The translations under genes and the position numbers were made by a program. Positions 21,406 through 32,921 of a stretch of 64,000 nucleotides of DNA are shown here, one piece after another (the stretch's first letter is position 1; the number at the start of each line of letters is the position of its first letter). Under the pieces are notes generated by a model. The model had not been told where the DNA came from, did no database searches, and saw only the letters and a program-made list of their open reading frames with translations. Location: contig OY294068.1 in NCBI GenBank assembly GCA_958510875.1, positions 199,044,315 to 199,108,314 on the forward strand. The letters are read 5' to 3'. The DNA comes from Endomychus coccineus (taxonomy: Eukaryota > Arthropoda > Insecta > Coleoptera > Endomychidae).

Positions 21406-22260
21406 AAATCCCATTCAAAATGGAAATTCTTGAGAATTCAATGAAATTGCAACTCTCTAGGTATTGGATAAGCTCGATGTAGATTGCTTTCTCCATGACT
21501 TTAGATATCACAGTTAATAGTGTAATGGGTCTACGACACCGGTCTTTCACTTTTGTCTTTTCGGTGAAGCGGCCTTCTTGGTTTTCGTAGAAGTTGTGAC
21601 AGCTTGGATAGTCTTCGGTTGGGTGCTTTGAGCTTCTACGACTCATTCGATTTCTTAACTTTTCTAGCTTCAGCCGCTTTCTTTTCCGCAGTCGGATTCC
21701 TTGCCTTTACCAGGGTTAACACTTTTTCTTTTTAGCCTGAGTCTGGCAGTTTTCGAAGTGGCGGATTACTTGGTGGCCGATTTGGCCGCGGCTGCCGTCC
21801 TCTTTGAAGGCACTTTTTTTGCTTACGCCACAGCTCCCTTTTCAGTCGATACGGCTGATGTAGCGTTGGCGAGTTTGAAAGAACCGGAAGCTCCTTTACC
21901 TTTCGTTTGTACGAGAGATCCTGAAGCGTAGGCAGATTTGAGATATTTTTTGATGAAAGGGACGACTTTTTCAGCGTCTACTTTGTAACTAGCGGTGATG
22001 TATTCCTTCTTTCCTTTTTTTTGGAATTCGATGGATGCTAGCTCTCTTATAGATGGAAGAAAACACACCAAGTTAGTATGAAAAGGGTAAACAACCTGCA
22101 GAAGACTGGTGTTAATTCTGGCGCATATTTCTTGAGAACGACAGGTGGAATTCCATCTGCCCCATATCCTTTTTGGTATTGAGACAAATTTTGCGCTGTT
22201 GAAAGATTATTTCAGGCATATAGCTATCGATGACAGCAATATTAGGATACGTGGTCAAGT
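21406..22260 (-). pseudogene. LINE RT N-terminal half, split by a histone H1 retrocopy
   Basis: From 22250 down, one frame reads GYGADGIPPVVLKKYAPELT and VFCRLFTLF, the opening RT block (PGPDGIP--LLK) of jockey-type LINEs. The reading is then interrupted by the H1 pseudogene (22065-21547). It resumes at about 21540 with RRPITLLTVISKVMEKAI and IELIQYLES, the next RT block (NYRPISLL--ISKVMEK). Around 30 residues expected between the blocks are gone, so insertion came with a loss of about 100 bp or followed one. Confidence 0.72.
21547..22065 (-). pseudogene. His1-ps: Histone H1 retrocopy (processed pseudogene)
   Basis: The minus strand encodes the globular winged-helix part of linker histone H1: YITASYKVDAEKVVPFIKKY, then LKSAYASGSLVQTKGKGASG and SFKLANATSA. 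The Lys/Ala/Ser-rich tail follows (AKKVPSKRTAAAAKSATK) and ends at KRQK plus a TGA at 21549-21547, likely the original stop. The N-terminus is scrambled (SIRELASIEF joined to QKKGKK) and an in-frame stop falls after KGAVA. Linker histones bind nucleosomal DNA; this copy cannot make a whole protein. No intron is present, consistent with reverse transcription, although many histone genes lack introns anyway. LINE RT sequence flanks both sides. Confidence 0.85.
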
Positions 22261-23379
22261 GAGCATTTTTTTCTCTATTGACTGGCATCCTAGAATAAGC
22301 ATCATGCTATGGAAACATTAAATTGCTAATTAGAGATTTGAACTTAGTTCCTTCAAATTCGGAGTACAATATATAATGAACTGTGACGTCACATCGATGA
22401 CATCATTAAATCCTGAAATGATTATCTTTCGATACTTCTGCTGCTTAAATATATGCGTGTGATATAAAATTGACCCGTTGAAAGATTACTCGTGCGTTAG
22501 GGATTAAGGTAAAAGACGTATGCGAACATATATATTCCTCCAGCCGTATATTTATATGCTTCTTCTGCTTATAAATATACGGTTGTCATTATGATTTAAT
22601 GAAATACTATAATTTCGTTAGAAAAACTGGAGATGGATGTCAAAAATACCACTTGCAACGGGGTTACCGCGCCCAAAATCAATACAATCATTATTTTCAC
22701 TACGTAATGGCTTAATCTATTCAAATAGTTGAATATTGTTAGCGTGATATTTAGAAATAAAATTCAAACAGTATTTTAGTAAAATAAAATACCTATACGG
22801 GAATTCACTGCGTGACAAATATCTGTCAGATTTCCATATATTAAACGCGAAATTCTGGATACGCTAATAATTGTTACTAAATTTTGGGAAATAAACATAT
22901 TGTACCTGGTAGTGAAATGTTGCATGTAATTTAATTGATACACGTCTATGATTTTGCCTGCCTTCAAATATTTCATTATCGTTCGGAATTCGATATAATT
23001 AATTCAAACTTCACAAACAAATAATGCTAAATATGAATATTCTCTCACTGAATCGATGGAATCCAGAAGTTCTTCTGGTGCTCATTGAAAAAGATTAATT
23101 AAACAGTGATGCGTGTAACAATGATTGTACCTACAATTATGCTTCAAACTGATACAATGACATGAATAGATTTCCTCTCACAAGCATTTAATGTGAATAA
23201 TCACTTCATAGGTCAATAATAATGAATATATTAATTGTTTTACATTTATTAAACATTCAAATGCATACATTTTGCATACAACACATTTTTCTACTGCACA
23301 CAAAAACTGTGTTTTATTGCTTATTTATCTAAACATGTTTTGTAAAAAAATATGGTCCACATCCAATACTATAAATAGA
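22261..23379. other. Gene-free AT-rich stretch
   Basis: No domain-bearing frame on either strand and no clear repeat. A 66-codon minus frame (22976-22776) is unsupported. Confidence 0.45.
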
Positions 23380-23545
23380 AAAAAGTCACCCTGATCCACT
23401 TAAAATATTGTTAAAATTCTGAGGATGTTTCCGCTACCAAGTACGCATAATCATAATGAACTAAATTAGAAATCAAATTGCACATATTTAAATACTATTT
23501 AGCAATAATAATGCAAACAAGGGGTTAACCTCAGCTTTTAATGAG
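23380..23545 (-). pseudogene. PLE 3' fragment: last codons and 3' untranslated region
   Basis: The minus strand ends a frame with LKAEVNPLFALLLLNSI at the stop at 23488. That matches the C-terminal AEGNPLLTLLSSNSI of the PLE at 50060-50644. Below 23488 the sequence matches the PLE 3' region at 51251-51420 and 50645-50760, including TACTTGGTAGC and the GTGGATCAGGGTGA block. Confidence 0.65.
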
Positions 23546-23834
23546 CTTATGCGCCGTGAAAAGACGGCAAAAATGAGCTGCGGATGAGCCCGATTGGTCC
23601 AGCGGTGATCCCGCAAATTGCAAAAAACCATCGATTTTGCTCGAAATTTCAAAAATTCATAACTCTTGTTCTTCCAAAGATTAAGAGCTGAAACTTTAAT
23701 AGGTTGTAGCTTCTGTGCCCACCAAGTACCACACAATTTCAGCAAGATCGAAAGTACACTTTTTGCAAACCACAGCTTAATGCAAAAAAAAGCACTGCTT
23801 CAATAGTTAATGTCATCTAAATTGTACCACATCA

Positions 23835-24055
23835 TTCGATTATTCGTGGTTCTGTTCGTTTCAGCGACGTGGGCATTTTTAATTGAATTTGGTGCGATAT
23901 GGACGCTTTGTGCTAATACAATTAGTTCTTAAGAAAACTCGTCTTGGACATAATAAGTCTTCTGATGATGGTCGTGAGACTGAAACGTACGTAAAGACGA
24001 AAATATAAAACAAAGTGTTAATGTGACCTATTTCCCGAGAATTTTATATATAATT
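23835..24055 (+). repeat. PLE terminal-repeat-like segment carrying a hammerhead-like motif
   Basis: It aligns almost end to end with 42452-42268 read in reverse (shared TTCGTGGTTCTGTTCGTTTC, TGCGATATGGACGC, CCTATTTCCCGAGAA). The latter lies just downstream of a PLE coding region. PLEs are known to carry terminal repeats (pLTRs) with hammerhead ribozymes, and this one has such a motif at 23957-23998. Confidence 0.7.
23957..23998 (+). ncRNA. Hammerhead ribozyme-like motif (type I, PLE-associated)
   Basis: The order is stem I GTCTT (23957-23961), core CTGATGA (23962-23968), one extra T, stem II GGTC-GTGA-GACT (23970-23981), GAAA (23982-23985), minimal stem III C-GTAC-G closed by A-T (23985-23992), then cleavage triplet GTA, and the other side of stem I AAGAC (23994-23998). 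Very short stem III is typical of PLE hammerheads. The extra T beside CTGATGA replaces the usual G-C pair of stem II and may reduce activity. A second copy is at 51174-51133 (-). Confidence 0.68.
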
Positions 24056-24150
24056 ATTACAATATGTACCTCATAACTTTTTTATTTTATACTTTCTAGC
24101 TTATTTGCATATTTGATCACCCTATGCCAATAAAGGTCTATCTATCTACC
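24056..24150 (+). repeat. LINE 3' end with TCTATC tail
   Basis: TTTCTAGCTTATTTG and CAATAAAGGTCTATCTATCTACC resemble the 3' end of the LINE at 11590-11690. No coding part remains, so this is a very short 5'-truncated insertion. Confidence 0.5.
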
Positions 24151-24789
24151 CATTATTAAATATGCTATTCTATTATATGATGTCGAAAAGGCTGCTGTAT
24201 ATAAAACAATGAATATTAAATTGTCTCCTGTATAATGACCAAAGAAACCATTGCGAATAGACCATGTTTTTCACATCCTCCATGGAACAACATAAAGTAT
24301 CAGTAGAAAGATAATTAAACGACAATAATTAACTTGGGCAGGTTCACTATAGTTTTATATTTTTATCGTTGGATGAGTTCTAGCTGGCTTGCATTAACAC
24401 AGGTCAATGAAACAATGAAAAACTTGACGCAACCAACATGTGTTGCATTGTATGTTAACAACAGTGGAATCATTGCTGGACGCAGGTTGCATTTGTCGGA
24501 AGCTTCGTTAACAGCAGAGATTGCTCACATATGCGATGTGTTATAATGCTATACGACTTCACTTTGATTGCTTGTTGCGGGTCTTGCTTTGTTCTTTTGA
24601 CGTTTCAAGGTATTTCACAGTTGCACTTTATGTTTGCCTCGAATCTATTTCTATTTTTAGTATATTTCGATTACCGCAAAAACGTTATTCCAACATCACT
24701 AAACGTCACGGCGTCCACCCCCCCAATCAATACCCTCTTAATACAAGGCCTACACGCTGAGAATAAAAGTCAGTGTAACGTCATCAAAG
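24151..24789. other. Gene-free stretch
   Basis: A plus frame at 24334-24546 and overlapping frames to 24842 show no known domain. Nothing else noticed. Confidence 0.4.
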
Positions 24790-24794
24790 AGAGG

Positions 24795-25190
24795 CTTAAG
24801 GTGCCTTTACACGGCGTGTGGGGTGACGCTTTTGGCGCGTAAACTGATGATCCTCGCGCCAGATGGCGATGCTGGCGCAAAGAAATTGAGGCGAAGTGTC
24901 TGTTCCCGTCGATGAGCGCTAATTTTCGCACACTCCAAAGAAAACCATGTGCGAAGAGAGCGGCTTGGATATCCAGTTACAAGGCTAGAGAAGTGAGCGA
25001 GATATTGGGCTGACATTTTACATTTAGTAGCTTTTAATGGAGTCATGTCGCGTTCAAATGATATGATTACAGAATGTTCAACTCTATTTGAACAAGAAAT
25101 TTGGAATCCCAAGCATAACGATGATGGAGACAGAAATCTTGTTCATGATTGCTGGATGCCAAATCAACTAAACTCAAGTATAAATTGCCA
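24795..25190 (+). pseudogene. Possible DNA-transposon remnant with MADF-like DNA-binding fragment
   Basis: A start like GGTGCCTTTACACGGCG is typical of some insect DNA-transposon ends. Around 25047-25160 one frame gives STLFEQEIWNPKHNDDGDRN and LVHDCW, similar to the MADF/SANT-like motif (L---LWNPKH-DY-NR---DAW). No matching right end and no transposase were found. This is a tentative call. Confidence 0.3.
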
Positions 25191-25329
25191 CTAGACGAGC
25201 TGAAGAAGAAAAACACATACCACAGACAATAATGATCACATTCTGAAAACTAGACTAGAAAGGAAAGGCAAGCATGAAGACAGGAAATGGTGCAAATAGT
25301 AAAATTCCTGCACCCAGTGTATCATCCCA

Positions 25330-25620
25330 GAAAAATAAATGAAAAAGGTATTTAATGGCAACTTCAGAGAGCCAGGCGGCTATATTATCTCCAAGGGTAT
25401 TCATTTTGTAAGTGAGCTCAATACTGGTTGATGCTGAGTCTCTTAAGGATCTACGATTTGCAAAGCTGACACAGGTTTAAGGTAGTAAAGAAGATCATTA
25501 ATATAAATTAGACACAAGACAGGACCCAAAACAGAGCCTTGTGGAACGCCGTAGGATAAAGAACAAGAAGAGGAACCATTGTTAATATTCACACATTACT
25601 GTCGATTTGAACGGTAAGAA
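25330..25620 (-). pseudogene. LINE RT palm fragment
   Basis: One minus frame reads SYGVPQGSVLGPVLCLIYIN, DLLYYLKP, then SIELTYKMNTLGDNIAAWLS. The first is a well-preserved RT block 4. The catalytic FADD region that should follow YYLKP is replaced by a short altered stretch (ALQIVDPLRDSAS). Length about 95 codons, dead. Confidence 0.72.
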
Positions 25621-25679
25621 CCAGGTAGAGTTGCCTGTCGTTCCCTGATATCCCGCTCGATCAGTTTAACGCGCTTTGG

Positions 25680-25830
25680 GTCTGCCAGTATTTCAAGTGT
25701 CTGTCAATATTTGAATCTGCTCATCTTCGATGGCTATCCGATTGTTTTCCTTCACGCATCGGAGGATTGTATATACCTCTGCTTGGAAGACAGAGAGAAC
25801 ATTGTATTCTTCAGGAAATATAGACGTTTT
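25680..25830 (-). pseudogene. LINE RNase H fragment
   Basis: Minus frame: VLSVFQAEVYTILRCVKENN and QIQILTDT, matching FQAEVYAI and I-I-SDSQAA of LINE RNase H (catalytic Glu and Asp). It lies upstream of the RT fragment in the same orientation, the reverse of normal order, so it belongs to a different insertion. Confidence 0.6.
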
Positions 25831-25949
25831 TGTAGATTTGAAACACTTATTGCGTTCAGAGTTAATTAGGCTCCAGCTAGTTTGAGTATTATTTGAGAAC
25901 TTAGTAATGGCGAGATGGAATGAACTTTTTTTCTTGTTCTAAAGAATAA

Positions 25950-26075
25950 ATAAAACTTGTTTTACTGTCGGTATTGCAGCATTGTGCCTTAAAGTACTGG
26001 TAACCAGCTGTAACATAGCATCTGGCTTGTGACATCACTATCGAGCGTTCAGGCCTTATACTATAGAAGTTATAG
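25950..26075 (+). repeat. Dispersed repeat, copy 1
   Basis: Shares ACTTGTTTT, GTCGGTATTGCA, CTGGCTTGTGAC and following text with 54572-54700 in the same orientation. Non-coding; perhaps a SINE or MITE fragment. Confidence 0.55.
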
Positions 26076-26879
26076 TTCCAAACAACTTCTGCAACCATTA
26101 CCTCACATTCCCAACTATCTTAGCCAGTAGACTACAATGCAAATTGAAGGCACTTTATCGGTTATTAACCTCTTCACGTTATTAAATATTGTGTTTACGT
26201 AGTCTTATTACGGGATTGCTTATCATCACATTGATTCACATATTGTAGATTGCCAATGAAGCTTAACGAAAATGTGAGAAAAACAGACCAAATTACTCGA
26301 TCGGAATAACATTGAGGATTCCCACGAGAAAAAAAAAAACTGCTGAGATACTGCGTGTGAGTGTCTAGTAGAGAATAAGTATAATATCCCATAATTTGCC
26401 TGATAGGACGGCATATAAGGAAGGCGATTTCGTTCTAAATCCATGAATCTTGCTAACACAGCTCAAGGAATATTTGCAAGAGTCCCGCCTATATCGTGTC
26501 TCGATTCCCAACAGAACATTATCCCGTATTTGCAGTGGAACTTTGCCGGCTTATTGCAGTTATTTATCTACCGTTTTCTGATTCATTTATTTGCCTCGGC
26601 TATATTTTGTACGAGGTAATTTGCGGTATTTAATTACCGACTGAAGGAGCAGGGCCGATTCAATCCCTTGTTGGCGAGTGGGGAATTAAAACGTGAACCA
26701 AAATTACAGAGAGTTTCTATTATTACAATGAAATCTGAAAGATTATTCTAAACATATTTCGTATCTGTATGACTACGTCATTGTATTATATGAAGGGACC
26801 ATTTTGTCGAAGAAGATATGTGCAAATGTACAATTTGTCAAATAAGATATATCGACATTCATAATAGCATGTCGAAGAC
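26076..26879. other. Gene-free stretch
   Basis: Overlapping minus frames at 26195-26459 have no recognisable domain. An A-run at 26328-26339 is the only low-complexity feature. Confidence 0.4.
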
Positions 26880-27180
26880 GATATGTAATAAATTGAATAA
26901 GGCATAAGGCGCCTATGTTATATGCATATTGCGTCAAGTCAACTTCTATTGTCTTAGGTATATCTGCAGTATACCCTTGCGGTACACCTGCCTTGATTTG
27001 TCTTTCTTCTGATGTGATATCGTTTTAAATCTGCGACTCGTGAGGTACGAATCTATAAGCTTCAGATAGGCTATTGGTAGGTTGTATCTGCATATTATGT
27101 ATCAGTTCAGCGTGCCATATCTTTTCAAAGGCTTTGAATATATCTGGGGACACTGCACTGGTAGGCATTTTATTATTGTG
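26880..27180 (-). pseudogene. Jockey-type LINE RT fragment
   Basis: Minus frame: VSPDIFKAFEKIWHAELIHN, altered from L-D--KAFD-VWH-GLI-K, then a stop, then SEERQIKAGVPQGYTADIPK and VDLTQYAYNI, where the YADD box has become YAYN. This corresponds to RT blocks 3 to 5 with the stretch between VPQG and IPK shortened. It is inactive. Confidence 0.68.
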
Positions 27181-30100
27181 CTCCTATAATCTTCCCAGTG
27201 AAATGCTCTTTGTGTAACTCACACTTTGCCTAGATGCATATAACCTCCCAAACACACAAGAAATTTCCAATGCCTGCAACCTCTCCCAACATCCGATATT
27301 TTCCACCAGTATAGCCGTAGTAGATACAAACATAAATATTACAACAAATTATCACCAGACTGTAACATAAGAAGGTTCAGAGAAACTTCGGAAGAAGCTT
27401 CGTATTATATTCCACAAAAGGACAATTTCTTCGAAATTCAAGTTATGTCGAAGAAGATATTAAAAAAATTAAAGAAGATATGAAAAATGATAATTTGTTG
27501 AAAATGAAATTCAATAAAGAACGTTTATCAAAAAATCTGTGATATATCGAGAAAAATATGTGAAACATTGAACGCTGTTCCAGGAAAAAAGAAAGATATT
27601 CGAAATTTGAAAATATTGTGAAGATGATTTCCCGTCCATCAAAAGCGTCGTCATCAATTTATTTTCCGCATCTGGACATATGAGTGAAATATCTGAAGAT
27701 GTATCCGACCTAGAAACCCCGCTCCGCAGTAAAGCATCTACCAATTAAAAAAAATTTGATTACAATTTAAACATATCGAATTGAAAATTTATTCATTTCG
27801 ACGAGCGTGCCAGATTCAATTCCGTCGACGTTCGAAAAGGTTTTGCGCGTCTCTCTAGAGAAACATATCCCTTAAATTACCAAAATGTTTGCATTTCTCG
27901 TCGCGTTCCAGGATTACAAAAGCGGCATGATTGATGGCAGTAAGCTGATTAAGTGGAATTTACAACTGCAAATCGGCTTAGCTTGTAAGAAATCTTTTTC
28001 TGTGACCGCTTTGCATCTGGGTTACATTTGAAATGAGAAAAAACGCTTCGCGCAAATATCCCGAGAAAGAGGTTTCGTATTCACCAACTTATATTATACA
28101 AGTATACAAGTTGTATACATTTTTTAAGTATAGATGTTAAAACTGAAAGATGAATATCATAATACGAAACAATTAGAAGCATTCTTATCAAAATTCCTGA
28201 TAACTTCATCAGATTCATCCAATTATATCATGCAATTTCCTTTAAATATACTAAAAATGATCCAGAGTAGATAAAGAATCTTTATGGTACTCAACTAATT
28301 TGAAGCTACGAAATGATCATTCTCGTGGTATAAATTCCCTAGGGGACAATCATCATATAGAAACTATTAGCAAACACTATTACCATTCATCATACTTTGA
28401 TATCAACTACATCAGGAAAATATTTGGATATTTCTGTGTCTCAAACGCTTTAAAAAGCTATAAAATATAATTAATATCGCCGGCCTAATTGCAAAACCTT
28501 CGAAGTCTCGTTTTGAAAACTTTCCAAGAGGAAGGAAAAACCGTTTATTCTATCTATCTGAGAGAAAACTCGATAGTAAGCGATAAAGTTGAGGCGGCAA
28601 ACCATATGAATGAAGTTTCCCAAGAAATCCCTGGAGTCGGATTTTGGCGAATATATTCGTTTAGAGCATGTCTGGATCGATCTAGACTATTTTCGACATG
28701 ATGTGGGGTTTGAATGAAAAATGGCATTAAAACGTCAATTCTTACTCAAGGAATATATGATTAATGTTTTGACCTCCTTTTCACGGACATCCTGTACAAT
28801 GGTATCTGGCGAATGTTACGTTCATTGTTCTTAATGAGTTAGTTTATTGAGCAAAGGAAAAGGCAGGTCCTTGACGTAGTCTAGGGTGGCTGCGGCACTT
28901 GAGTTGATCTTACGATAGCGCGAGACTTGTATTGTGTTTGCGCTTTCATGTTTTTGACGTCACGTGACAAAGTGTAATTGCTAACCGTACAAAAGAAACG
29001 TAATACACCGTGGCATTTTAAAATTACATCTATGGCGAGTGCAACGGCTGCTGTAGCTATCAGTAGCTAGAATTGCTTGAATTTACGCCCAAGGAGTATT
29101 GTAAAGTGTTACAGACTATTAAATTTCAACTCTTGAGCCTTGCGTCCGTTTCTACAGTTCATGTGTATAGTTTGACATTTAGTTGTTGGAATCAATGTCG
29201 CATTCAACATAAATGTATCAACAGAAACTGCCCGCCATTCTGCACATGATCTGTTGCAATCAACACCTACTCGATGCAGACTATTCATCATATTATAAGT
29301 GAAGCCAAGAAAATAAACTTTCTTCAAGAGCCAGATTTTTTACAGAGAGACTACGCTAATGTGTTTATCCCTCTTCTGAAACATATTTTCAACTTAATTT
29401 TAAGAACTGCCATCTTCTCTAACACAATATGGATTATTTCTCATGACTAATTTTGCTAATTTACAATTTACAACTCCATCCATTCACACATAAAACACCT
29501 GATTTGTCAAATGCAACAAGGATTCAGGGAAAGACACATGACACTTAATATTTAAGACACTGGGAGGTAAGTGGATGGGTGAACGCTAATATTAATCAGA
29601 TAAACTCGTAATCAGCAACAACAACAATAAAACTTAATAATAAAAATATTAATTATTAAATTGATAATAATGAAACAAAGATTATTACAATAGATAATGG
29701 AAGAGTATTATAATTAACTCCATCACTAATAAGAATAAAGAATAAGATCGAAACCTAAGCTCAAATAAAACAAACCTAGAATTAACTAAAGACAGAAATA
29801 AAACTGAGATCAGTAAATTGATTTCTCAACCAGAATAAACCTAGGGGATCTAAACTAAATGAACTGATTTGAATTTATTATTGAACTTGTACTTGAATAA
29901 AAGCTGACAACAAACTTAGATTGAAAATCTAAAATAACTCTGATTTAGCGAAATCCACCATTCTTACCAAAAGCACTCTGAAGAAACTATTGAGTTAAAT
30001 TAATTGAAAAATGCCACGTGATTTCTCAAGAGAACAATTCATGTTAGAAAATACAATTGAAGATTTATTTAAAATGCGTCCTCTTTCTCAAAAAACAAAT

Positions 30101-30739
30101 ATACAATTAGGGGAAGGATCCCCGACTTGCTTAACTAATAATTTTACTTACAGTGATCCTGCTTTTAATTTTGTACCAATAATATTTCTAGTAAATTCCG
30201 AGGAATCATTGAACCAATAGGGTGTAAAATAGTTAATAAATATTTCTCTATCTTGAGGCCTCTAATTCAGAATGTTTTCAGTGCGGAATTCAAAACCTAT
30301 CTGTTCTCTTCCAAATATTACTAACTTTAATAATTATTTCAAGATTATGTTTAATTAAAATTTTGGTGCATAGATACTACGTTACGTTCAGATTTACGTG
30401 TGATACACTCTGATTGATTATGTAACGTATGAAAGAAAGACATATTATGATCAAAAATGGTTCTGGAACAGCACGAGATCAAGCATCTCCAGATAATTAA
30501 CATTTAAAAAAAAATTTCAAAAGCTAATCGATTCATTTCCTGTCCTGTTTTGGTCATTGTCGTTTGATAGCAGCTTGACTGAAACTTGTGAGAAATAATT
30601 GAAACCCCGTTCCCCCTGATTTGATATGGTATCATATCAGACTTTTTGCACCTGGTGTGAACTAATTTATGTTTATTTTGATTTTCTTTTACTATTCTGA
30701 CGTTAAAATATATAACAGAAATCATCTGGTGACTCTTAA
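27181..30739. other. Long gene-free stretch
   Basis: No exon or TE domain can be supported. GTCGAAGAAGATAT occurs at about 26806 and again near 27446. GGACATCCTGTA at 28785-28796 resembles a Tc1/mariner end, but I found no partner. A CRE/E-box-like TGACGTCACGTGAC lies near 28957. The segment 29580-30000 is strongly A-rich. Short frames (28489-28701, 29327-29109, 30011-30220, 30725-30504) are unassigned. Confidence 0.4.
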
Positions 30740-31720
30740 AATACTTGTGCCCTCTCCCCGGAGGTGAAACCGTTCTGACAATTTGAATCCTATCACTGAG
30801 GTAACTGATGAAACACTTCAGTATTGAACCGTTAAATTAATATCAGCCCTATCGAAGGCTTTGGAAGAATCTGTGTATATGTCTTCTTCCTAACCAAATT
30901 TCTCCAAGGCTTTCAATACAAACTGAAGGAAAATTAATAAGTTCGTCGTTGTAGATCTTCTATTGCTGAAGTCATGCTGATTTTGTACAATGATTTAATG
31001 CAGTGAGGGCTTAATGTTGTCACAAATTAGGTCTTCCATTTTTTTAGGCATTGAGTTCAATATGCTGATAGGTCTGTGATTGGAGTTGTCGGATTTATTT
31101 CCATATTTGTGAATTGATGTAATATGACTCAGTTTTCATAATTTTGGAGCAGTTCTGGTATTAATGAATATCTTGAATAAGTGTAGCTGCCTAGTAAGGG
31201 AAACTACAATGCTATAAAAGTCTTAGTGGAATACCATCAGATCCAGAACCTTCGTTGATGTCAATTGAATTATTTCTCTCAATGTTATATCACAATTGTT
31301 AATATACATTACTAGAATAGTCATAATAGCAAACTTTAATATTACTATTTTGTTTTTTATTATATACAGATTGAAAATGTTTGGCAAATGGGTTAGATGT
31401 TATGTTATCATCATTATTTCCCTCATTATTGGGATTTTTTTCTGAAATGGCAAAGTAATTTATTCGAAAAATATTTATTATTAGAGTCAATACTCTTTGC
31501 ACTGAGATCGTACATTGGAAAAAGATATATGATCATCCCAGTTACTAGTCTGCTTCTATTTCCTGTGATACTTTTTCGTTTCTGGCATTACCATCATGAG
31601 TTCATAGTTAAATCATTCAGGATAATTGTTATTTTTTATTTGTAAGATTGGTGTGGAACTATGAGTTCCCAAGTTTAGAATCTCATATAATTTCTGAACA
31701 GCAATATCGATATCATTGAA
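30740..31720 (-). pseudogene. LINE, linker and RT N-terminal half, heavily decayed
   Basis: Reading down the minus strand: NPFAKHFQSVYNKK (the FAE-F-SVY linker before RT), EGSGSDGIPLRLLKHCSF (first RT block), SDNSNHRPISILNSMPKKME, RSTTTNLLIFLQFVLKALEK and DIYTDSSKAFDR. The order is that of CR1/jockey LINEs. Stops and shifts occur every 20-40 codons. Nothing beyond the KAFDR block (block 3) is recognisable, so the catalytic half is lost. Confidence 0.75.
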
Positions 31721-31739
31721 TTGTAGTAATGTTGAGCCG

Positions 31740-31860
31740 GTTCAGCCTCATGACCATGCGTCAGGCGTTCCCCAAGGTTCCAATTTGGCACAACTTATAT
31801 TCTACGTTCTAATGAATGACGGAAAAAATTGTTATTATTGGGTGGCATTAAAATAGTCCG
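31740..31860 (+). pseudogene. Short LINE RT fragment
   Basis: Plus frame: SGVPQGSNLAQLIFYVLMND, a recognisable VPQGS-LGPL-F-VF-ND block. It is about 40 codons long and faces the minus-strand LINE ending at 31720. Confidence 0.55.
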
Positions 31861-32921
31861 CCACATCTTCTGAAATAACGACTGCGAAATGCTCCAAAGA
31901 TACATTATTGCTGTATGTCACTAGTGTCACATTAATTAATTCAGACGTTCACGAAAGGCAAATGTGACGCCACTACCGGTTCCTACTGCGGTATTTGTTT
32001 CTGCCAACAACGACTTTAATTCTGTATAAGACCCTAAAAATCATGGTCCGTATGCAATTGTGCAGCGCGTTTAAACAACCGACTGCCTACAAAACAAGAA
32101 ACAGTTGAATGATTTCATTTTCCAACATCTTTAAACTCGCTACTTGACAATTAAAGATGAAATTAGTTTCCACTACATTACCTCCCCGCCGTAATTAGCA
32201 AAAGCGTTCACTTAAAGAGCAGATATTTTAATTCCAAGTTAACTGCGAAAACTGGAACTACACTTTGAAATGTTTTGACTGGATTTTTAATTAAAAGAAA
32301 CGCTTCCAGCTTCCGTAAACTATTTTAATTAATGTCGTCGTACGTTTCCGCAGTGTCTAGTTGGCGGAGAGGAAATAATAATGAAGTAACTTCGACTGAC
32401 CAACCAGTAATGTTGTTCATGGCTAAATACGAAGGTGTACTGAGAGTTGAATCATAATTGAATCACTTATTTGAGTCACGAATTCGGCCATTTTGAGTTA
32501 TGTATGAGGCTATATCAATTGAAGGGCGACGAACAATTTGGCATTGAACTTCCATCAGTCCTTGCTAAATGACAATTGACGATTTGATAACATAGTGTTG
32601 ACAAGAATAACTTGGTGCGGCTTGGAAGTTGCTAAAATTTCTCAAGTAACCATTTTGCTATGTTATACGTGGGACAATTAATGTTTGAAATGATTGGTCT
32701 CATGGAATTAACAGGCTCATGCATTTTGGATAAGCAATACATTTTAGAAAGATCAGGATTCGAAAGTATAAGTTTGTAGTTTGAATTATCGAAAATTATA
32801 GCGGTAGATATATGATTTTAATGTTTGATTTACCATGTTTACGCATTTAGACAAAGGGTTTCTGGAAATCTGTTCATAGGGATCTTCAATCTTCATGATA
32901 TTTACGAATTGTTATTAATTT
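31861..32921. other. Gene-free stretch
   Basis: No supported frame or repeat. It ends at the left boundary of the hAT element. Confidence 0.45.

Noticed and set aside
28785..28796. Tc1/mariner-like terminus GGACATCCTGTA
   Set aside because: Only one end is visible and no inverted partner was found within several kilobases.
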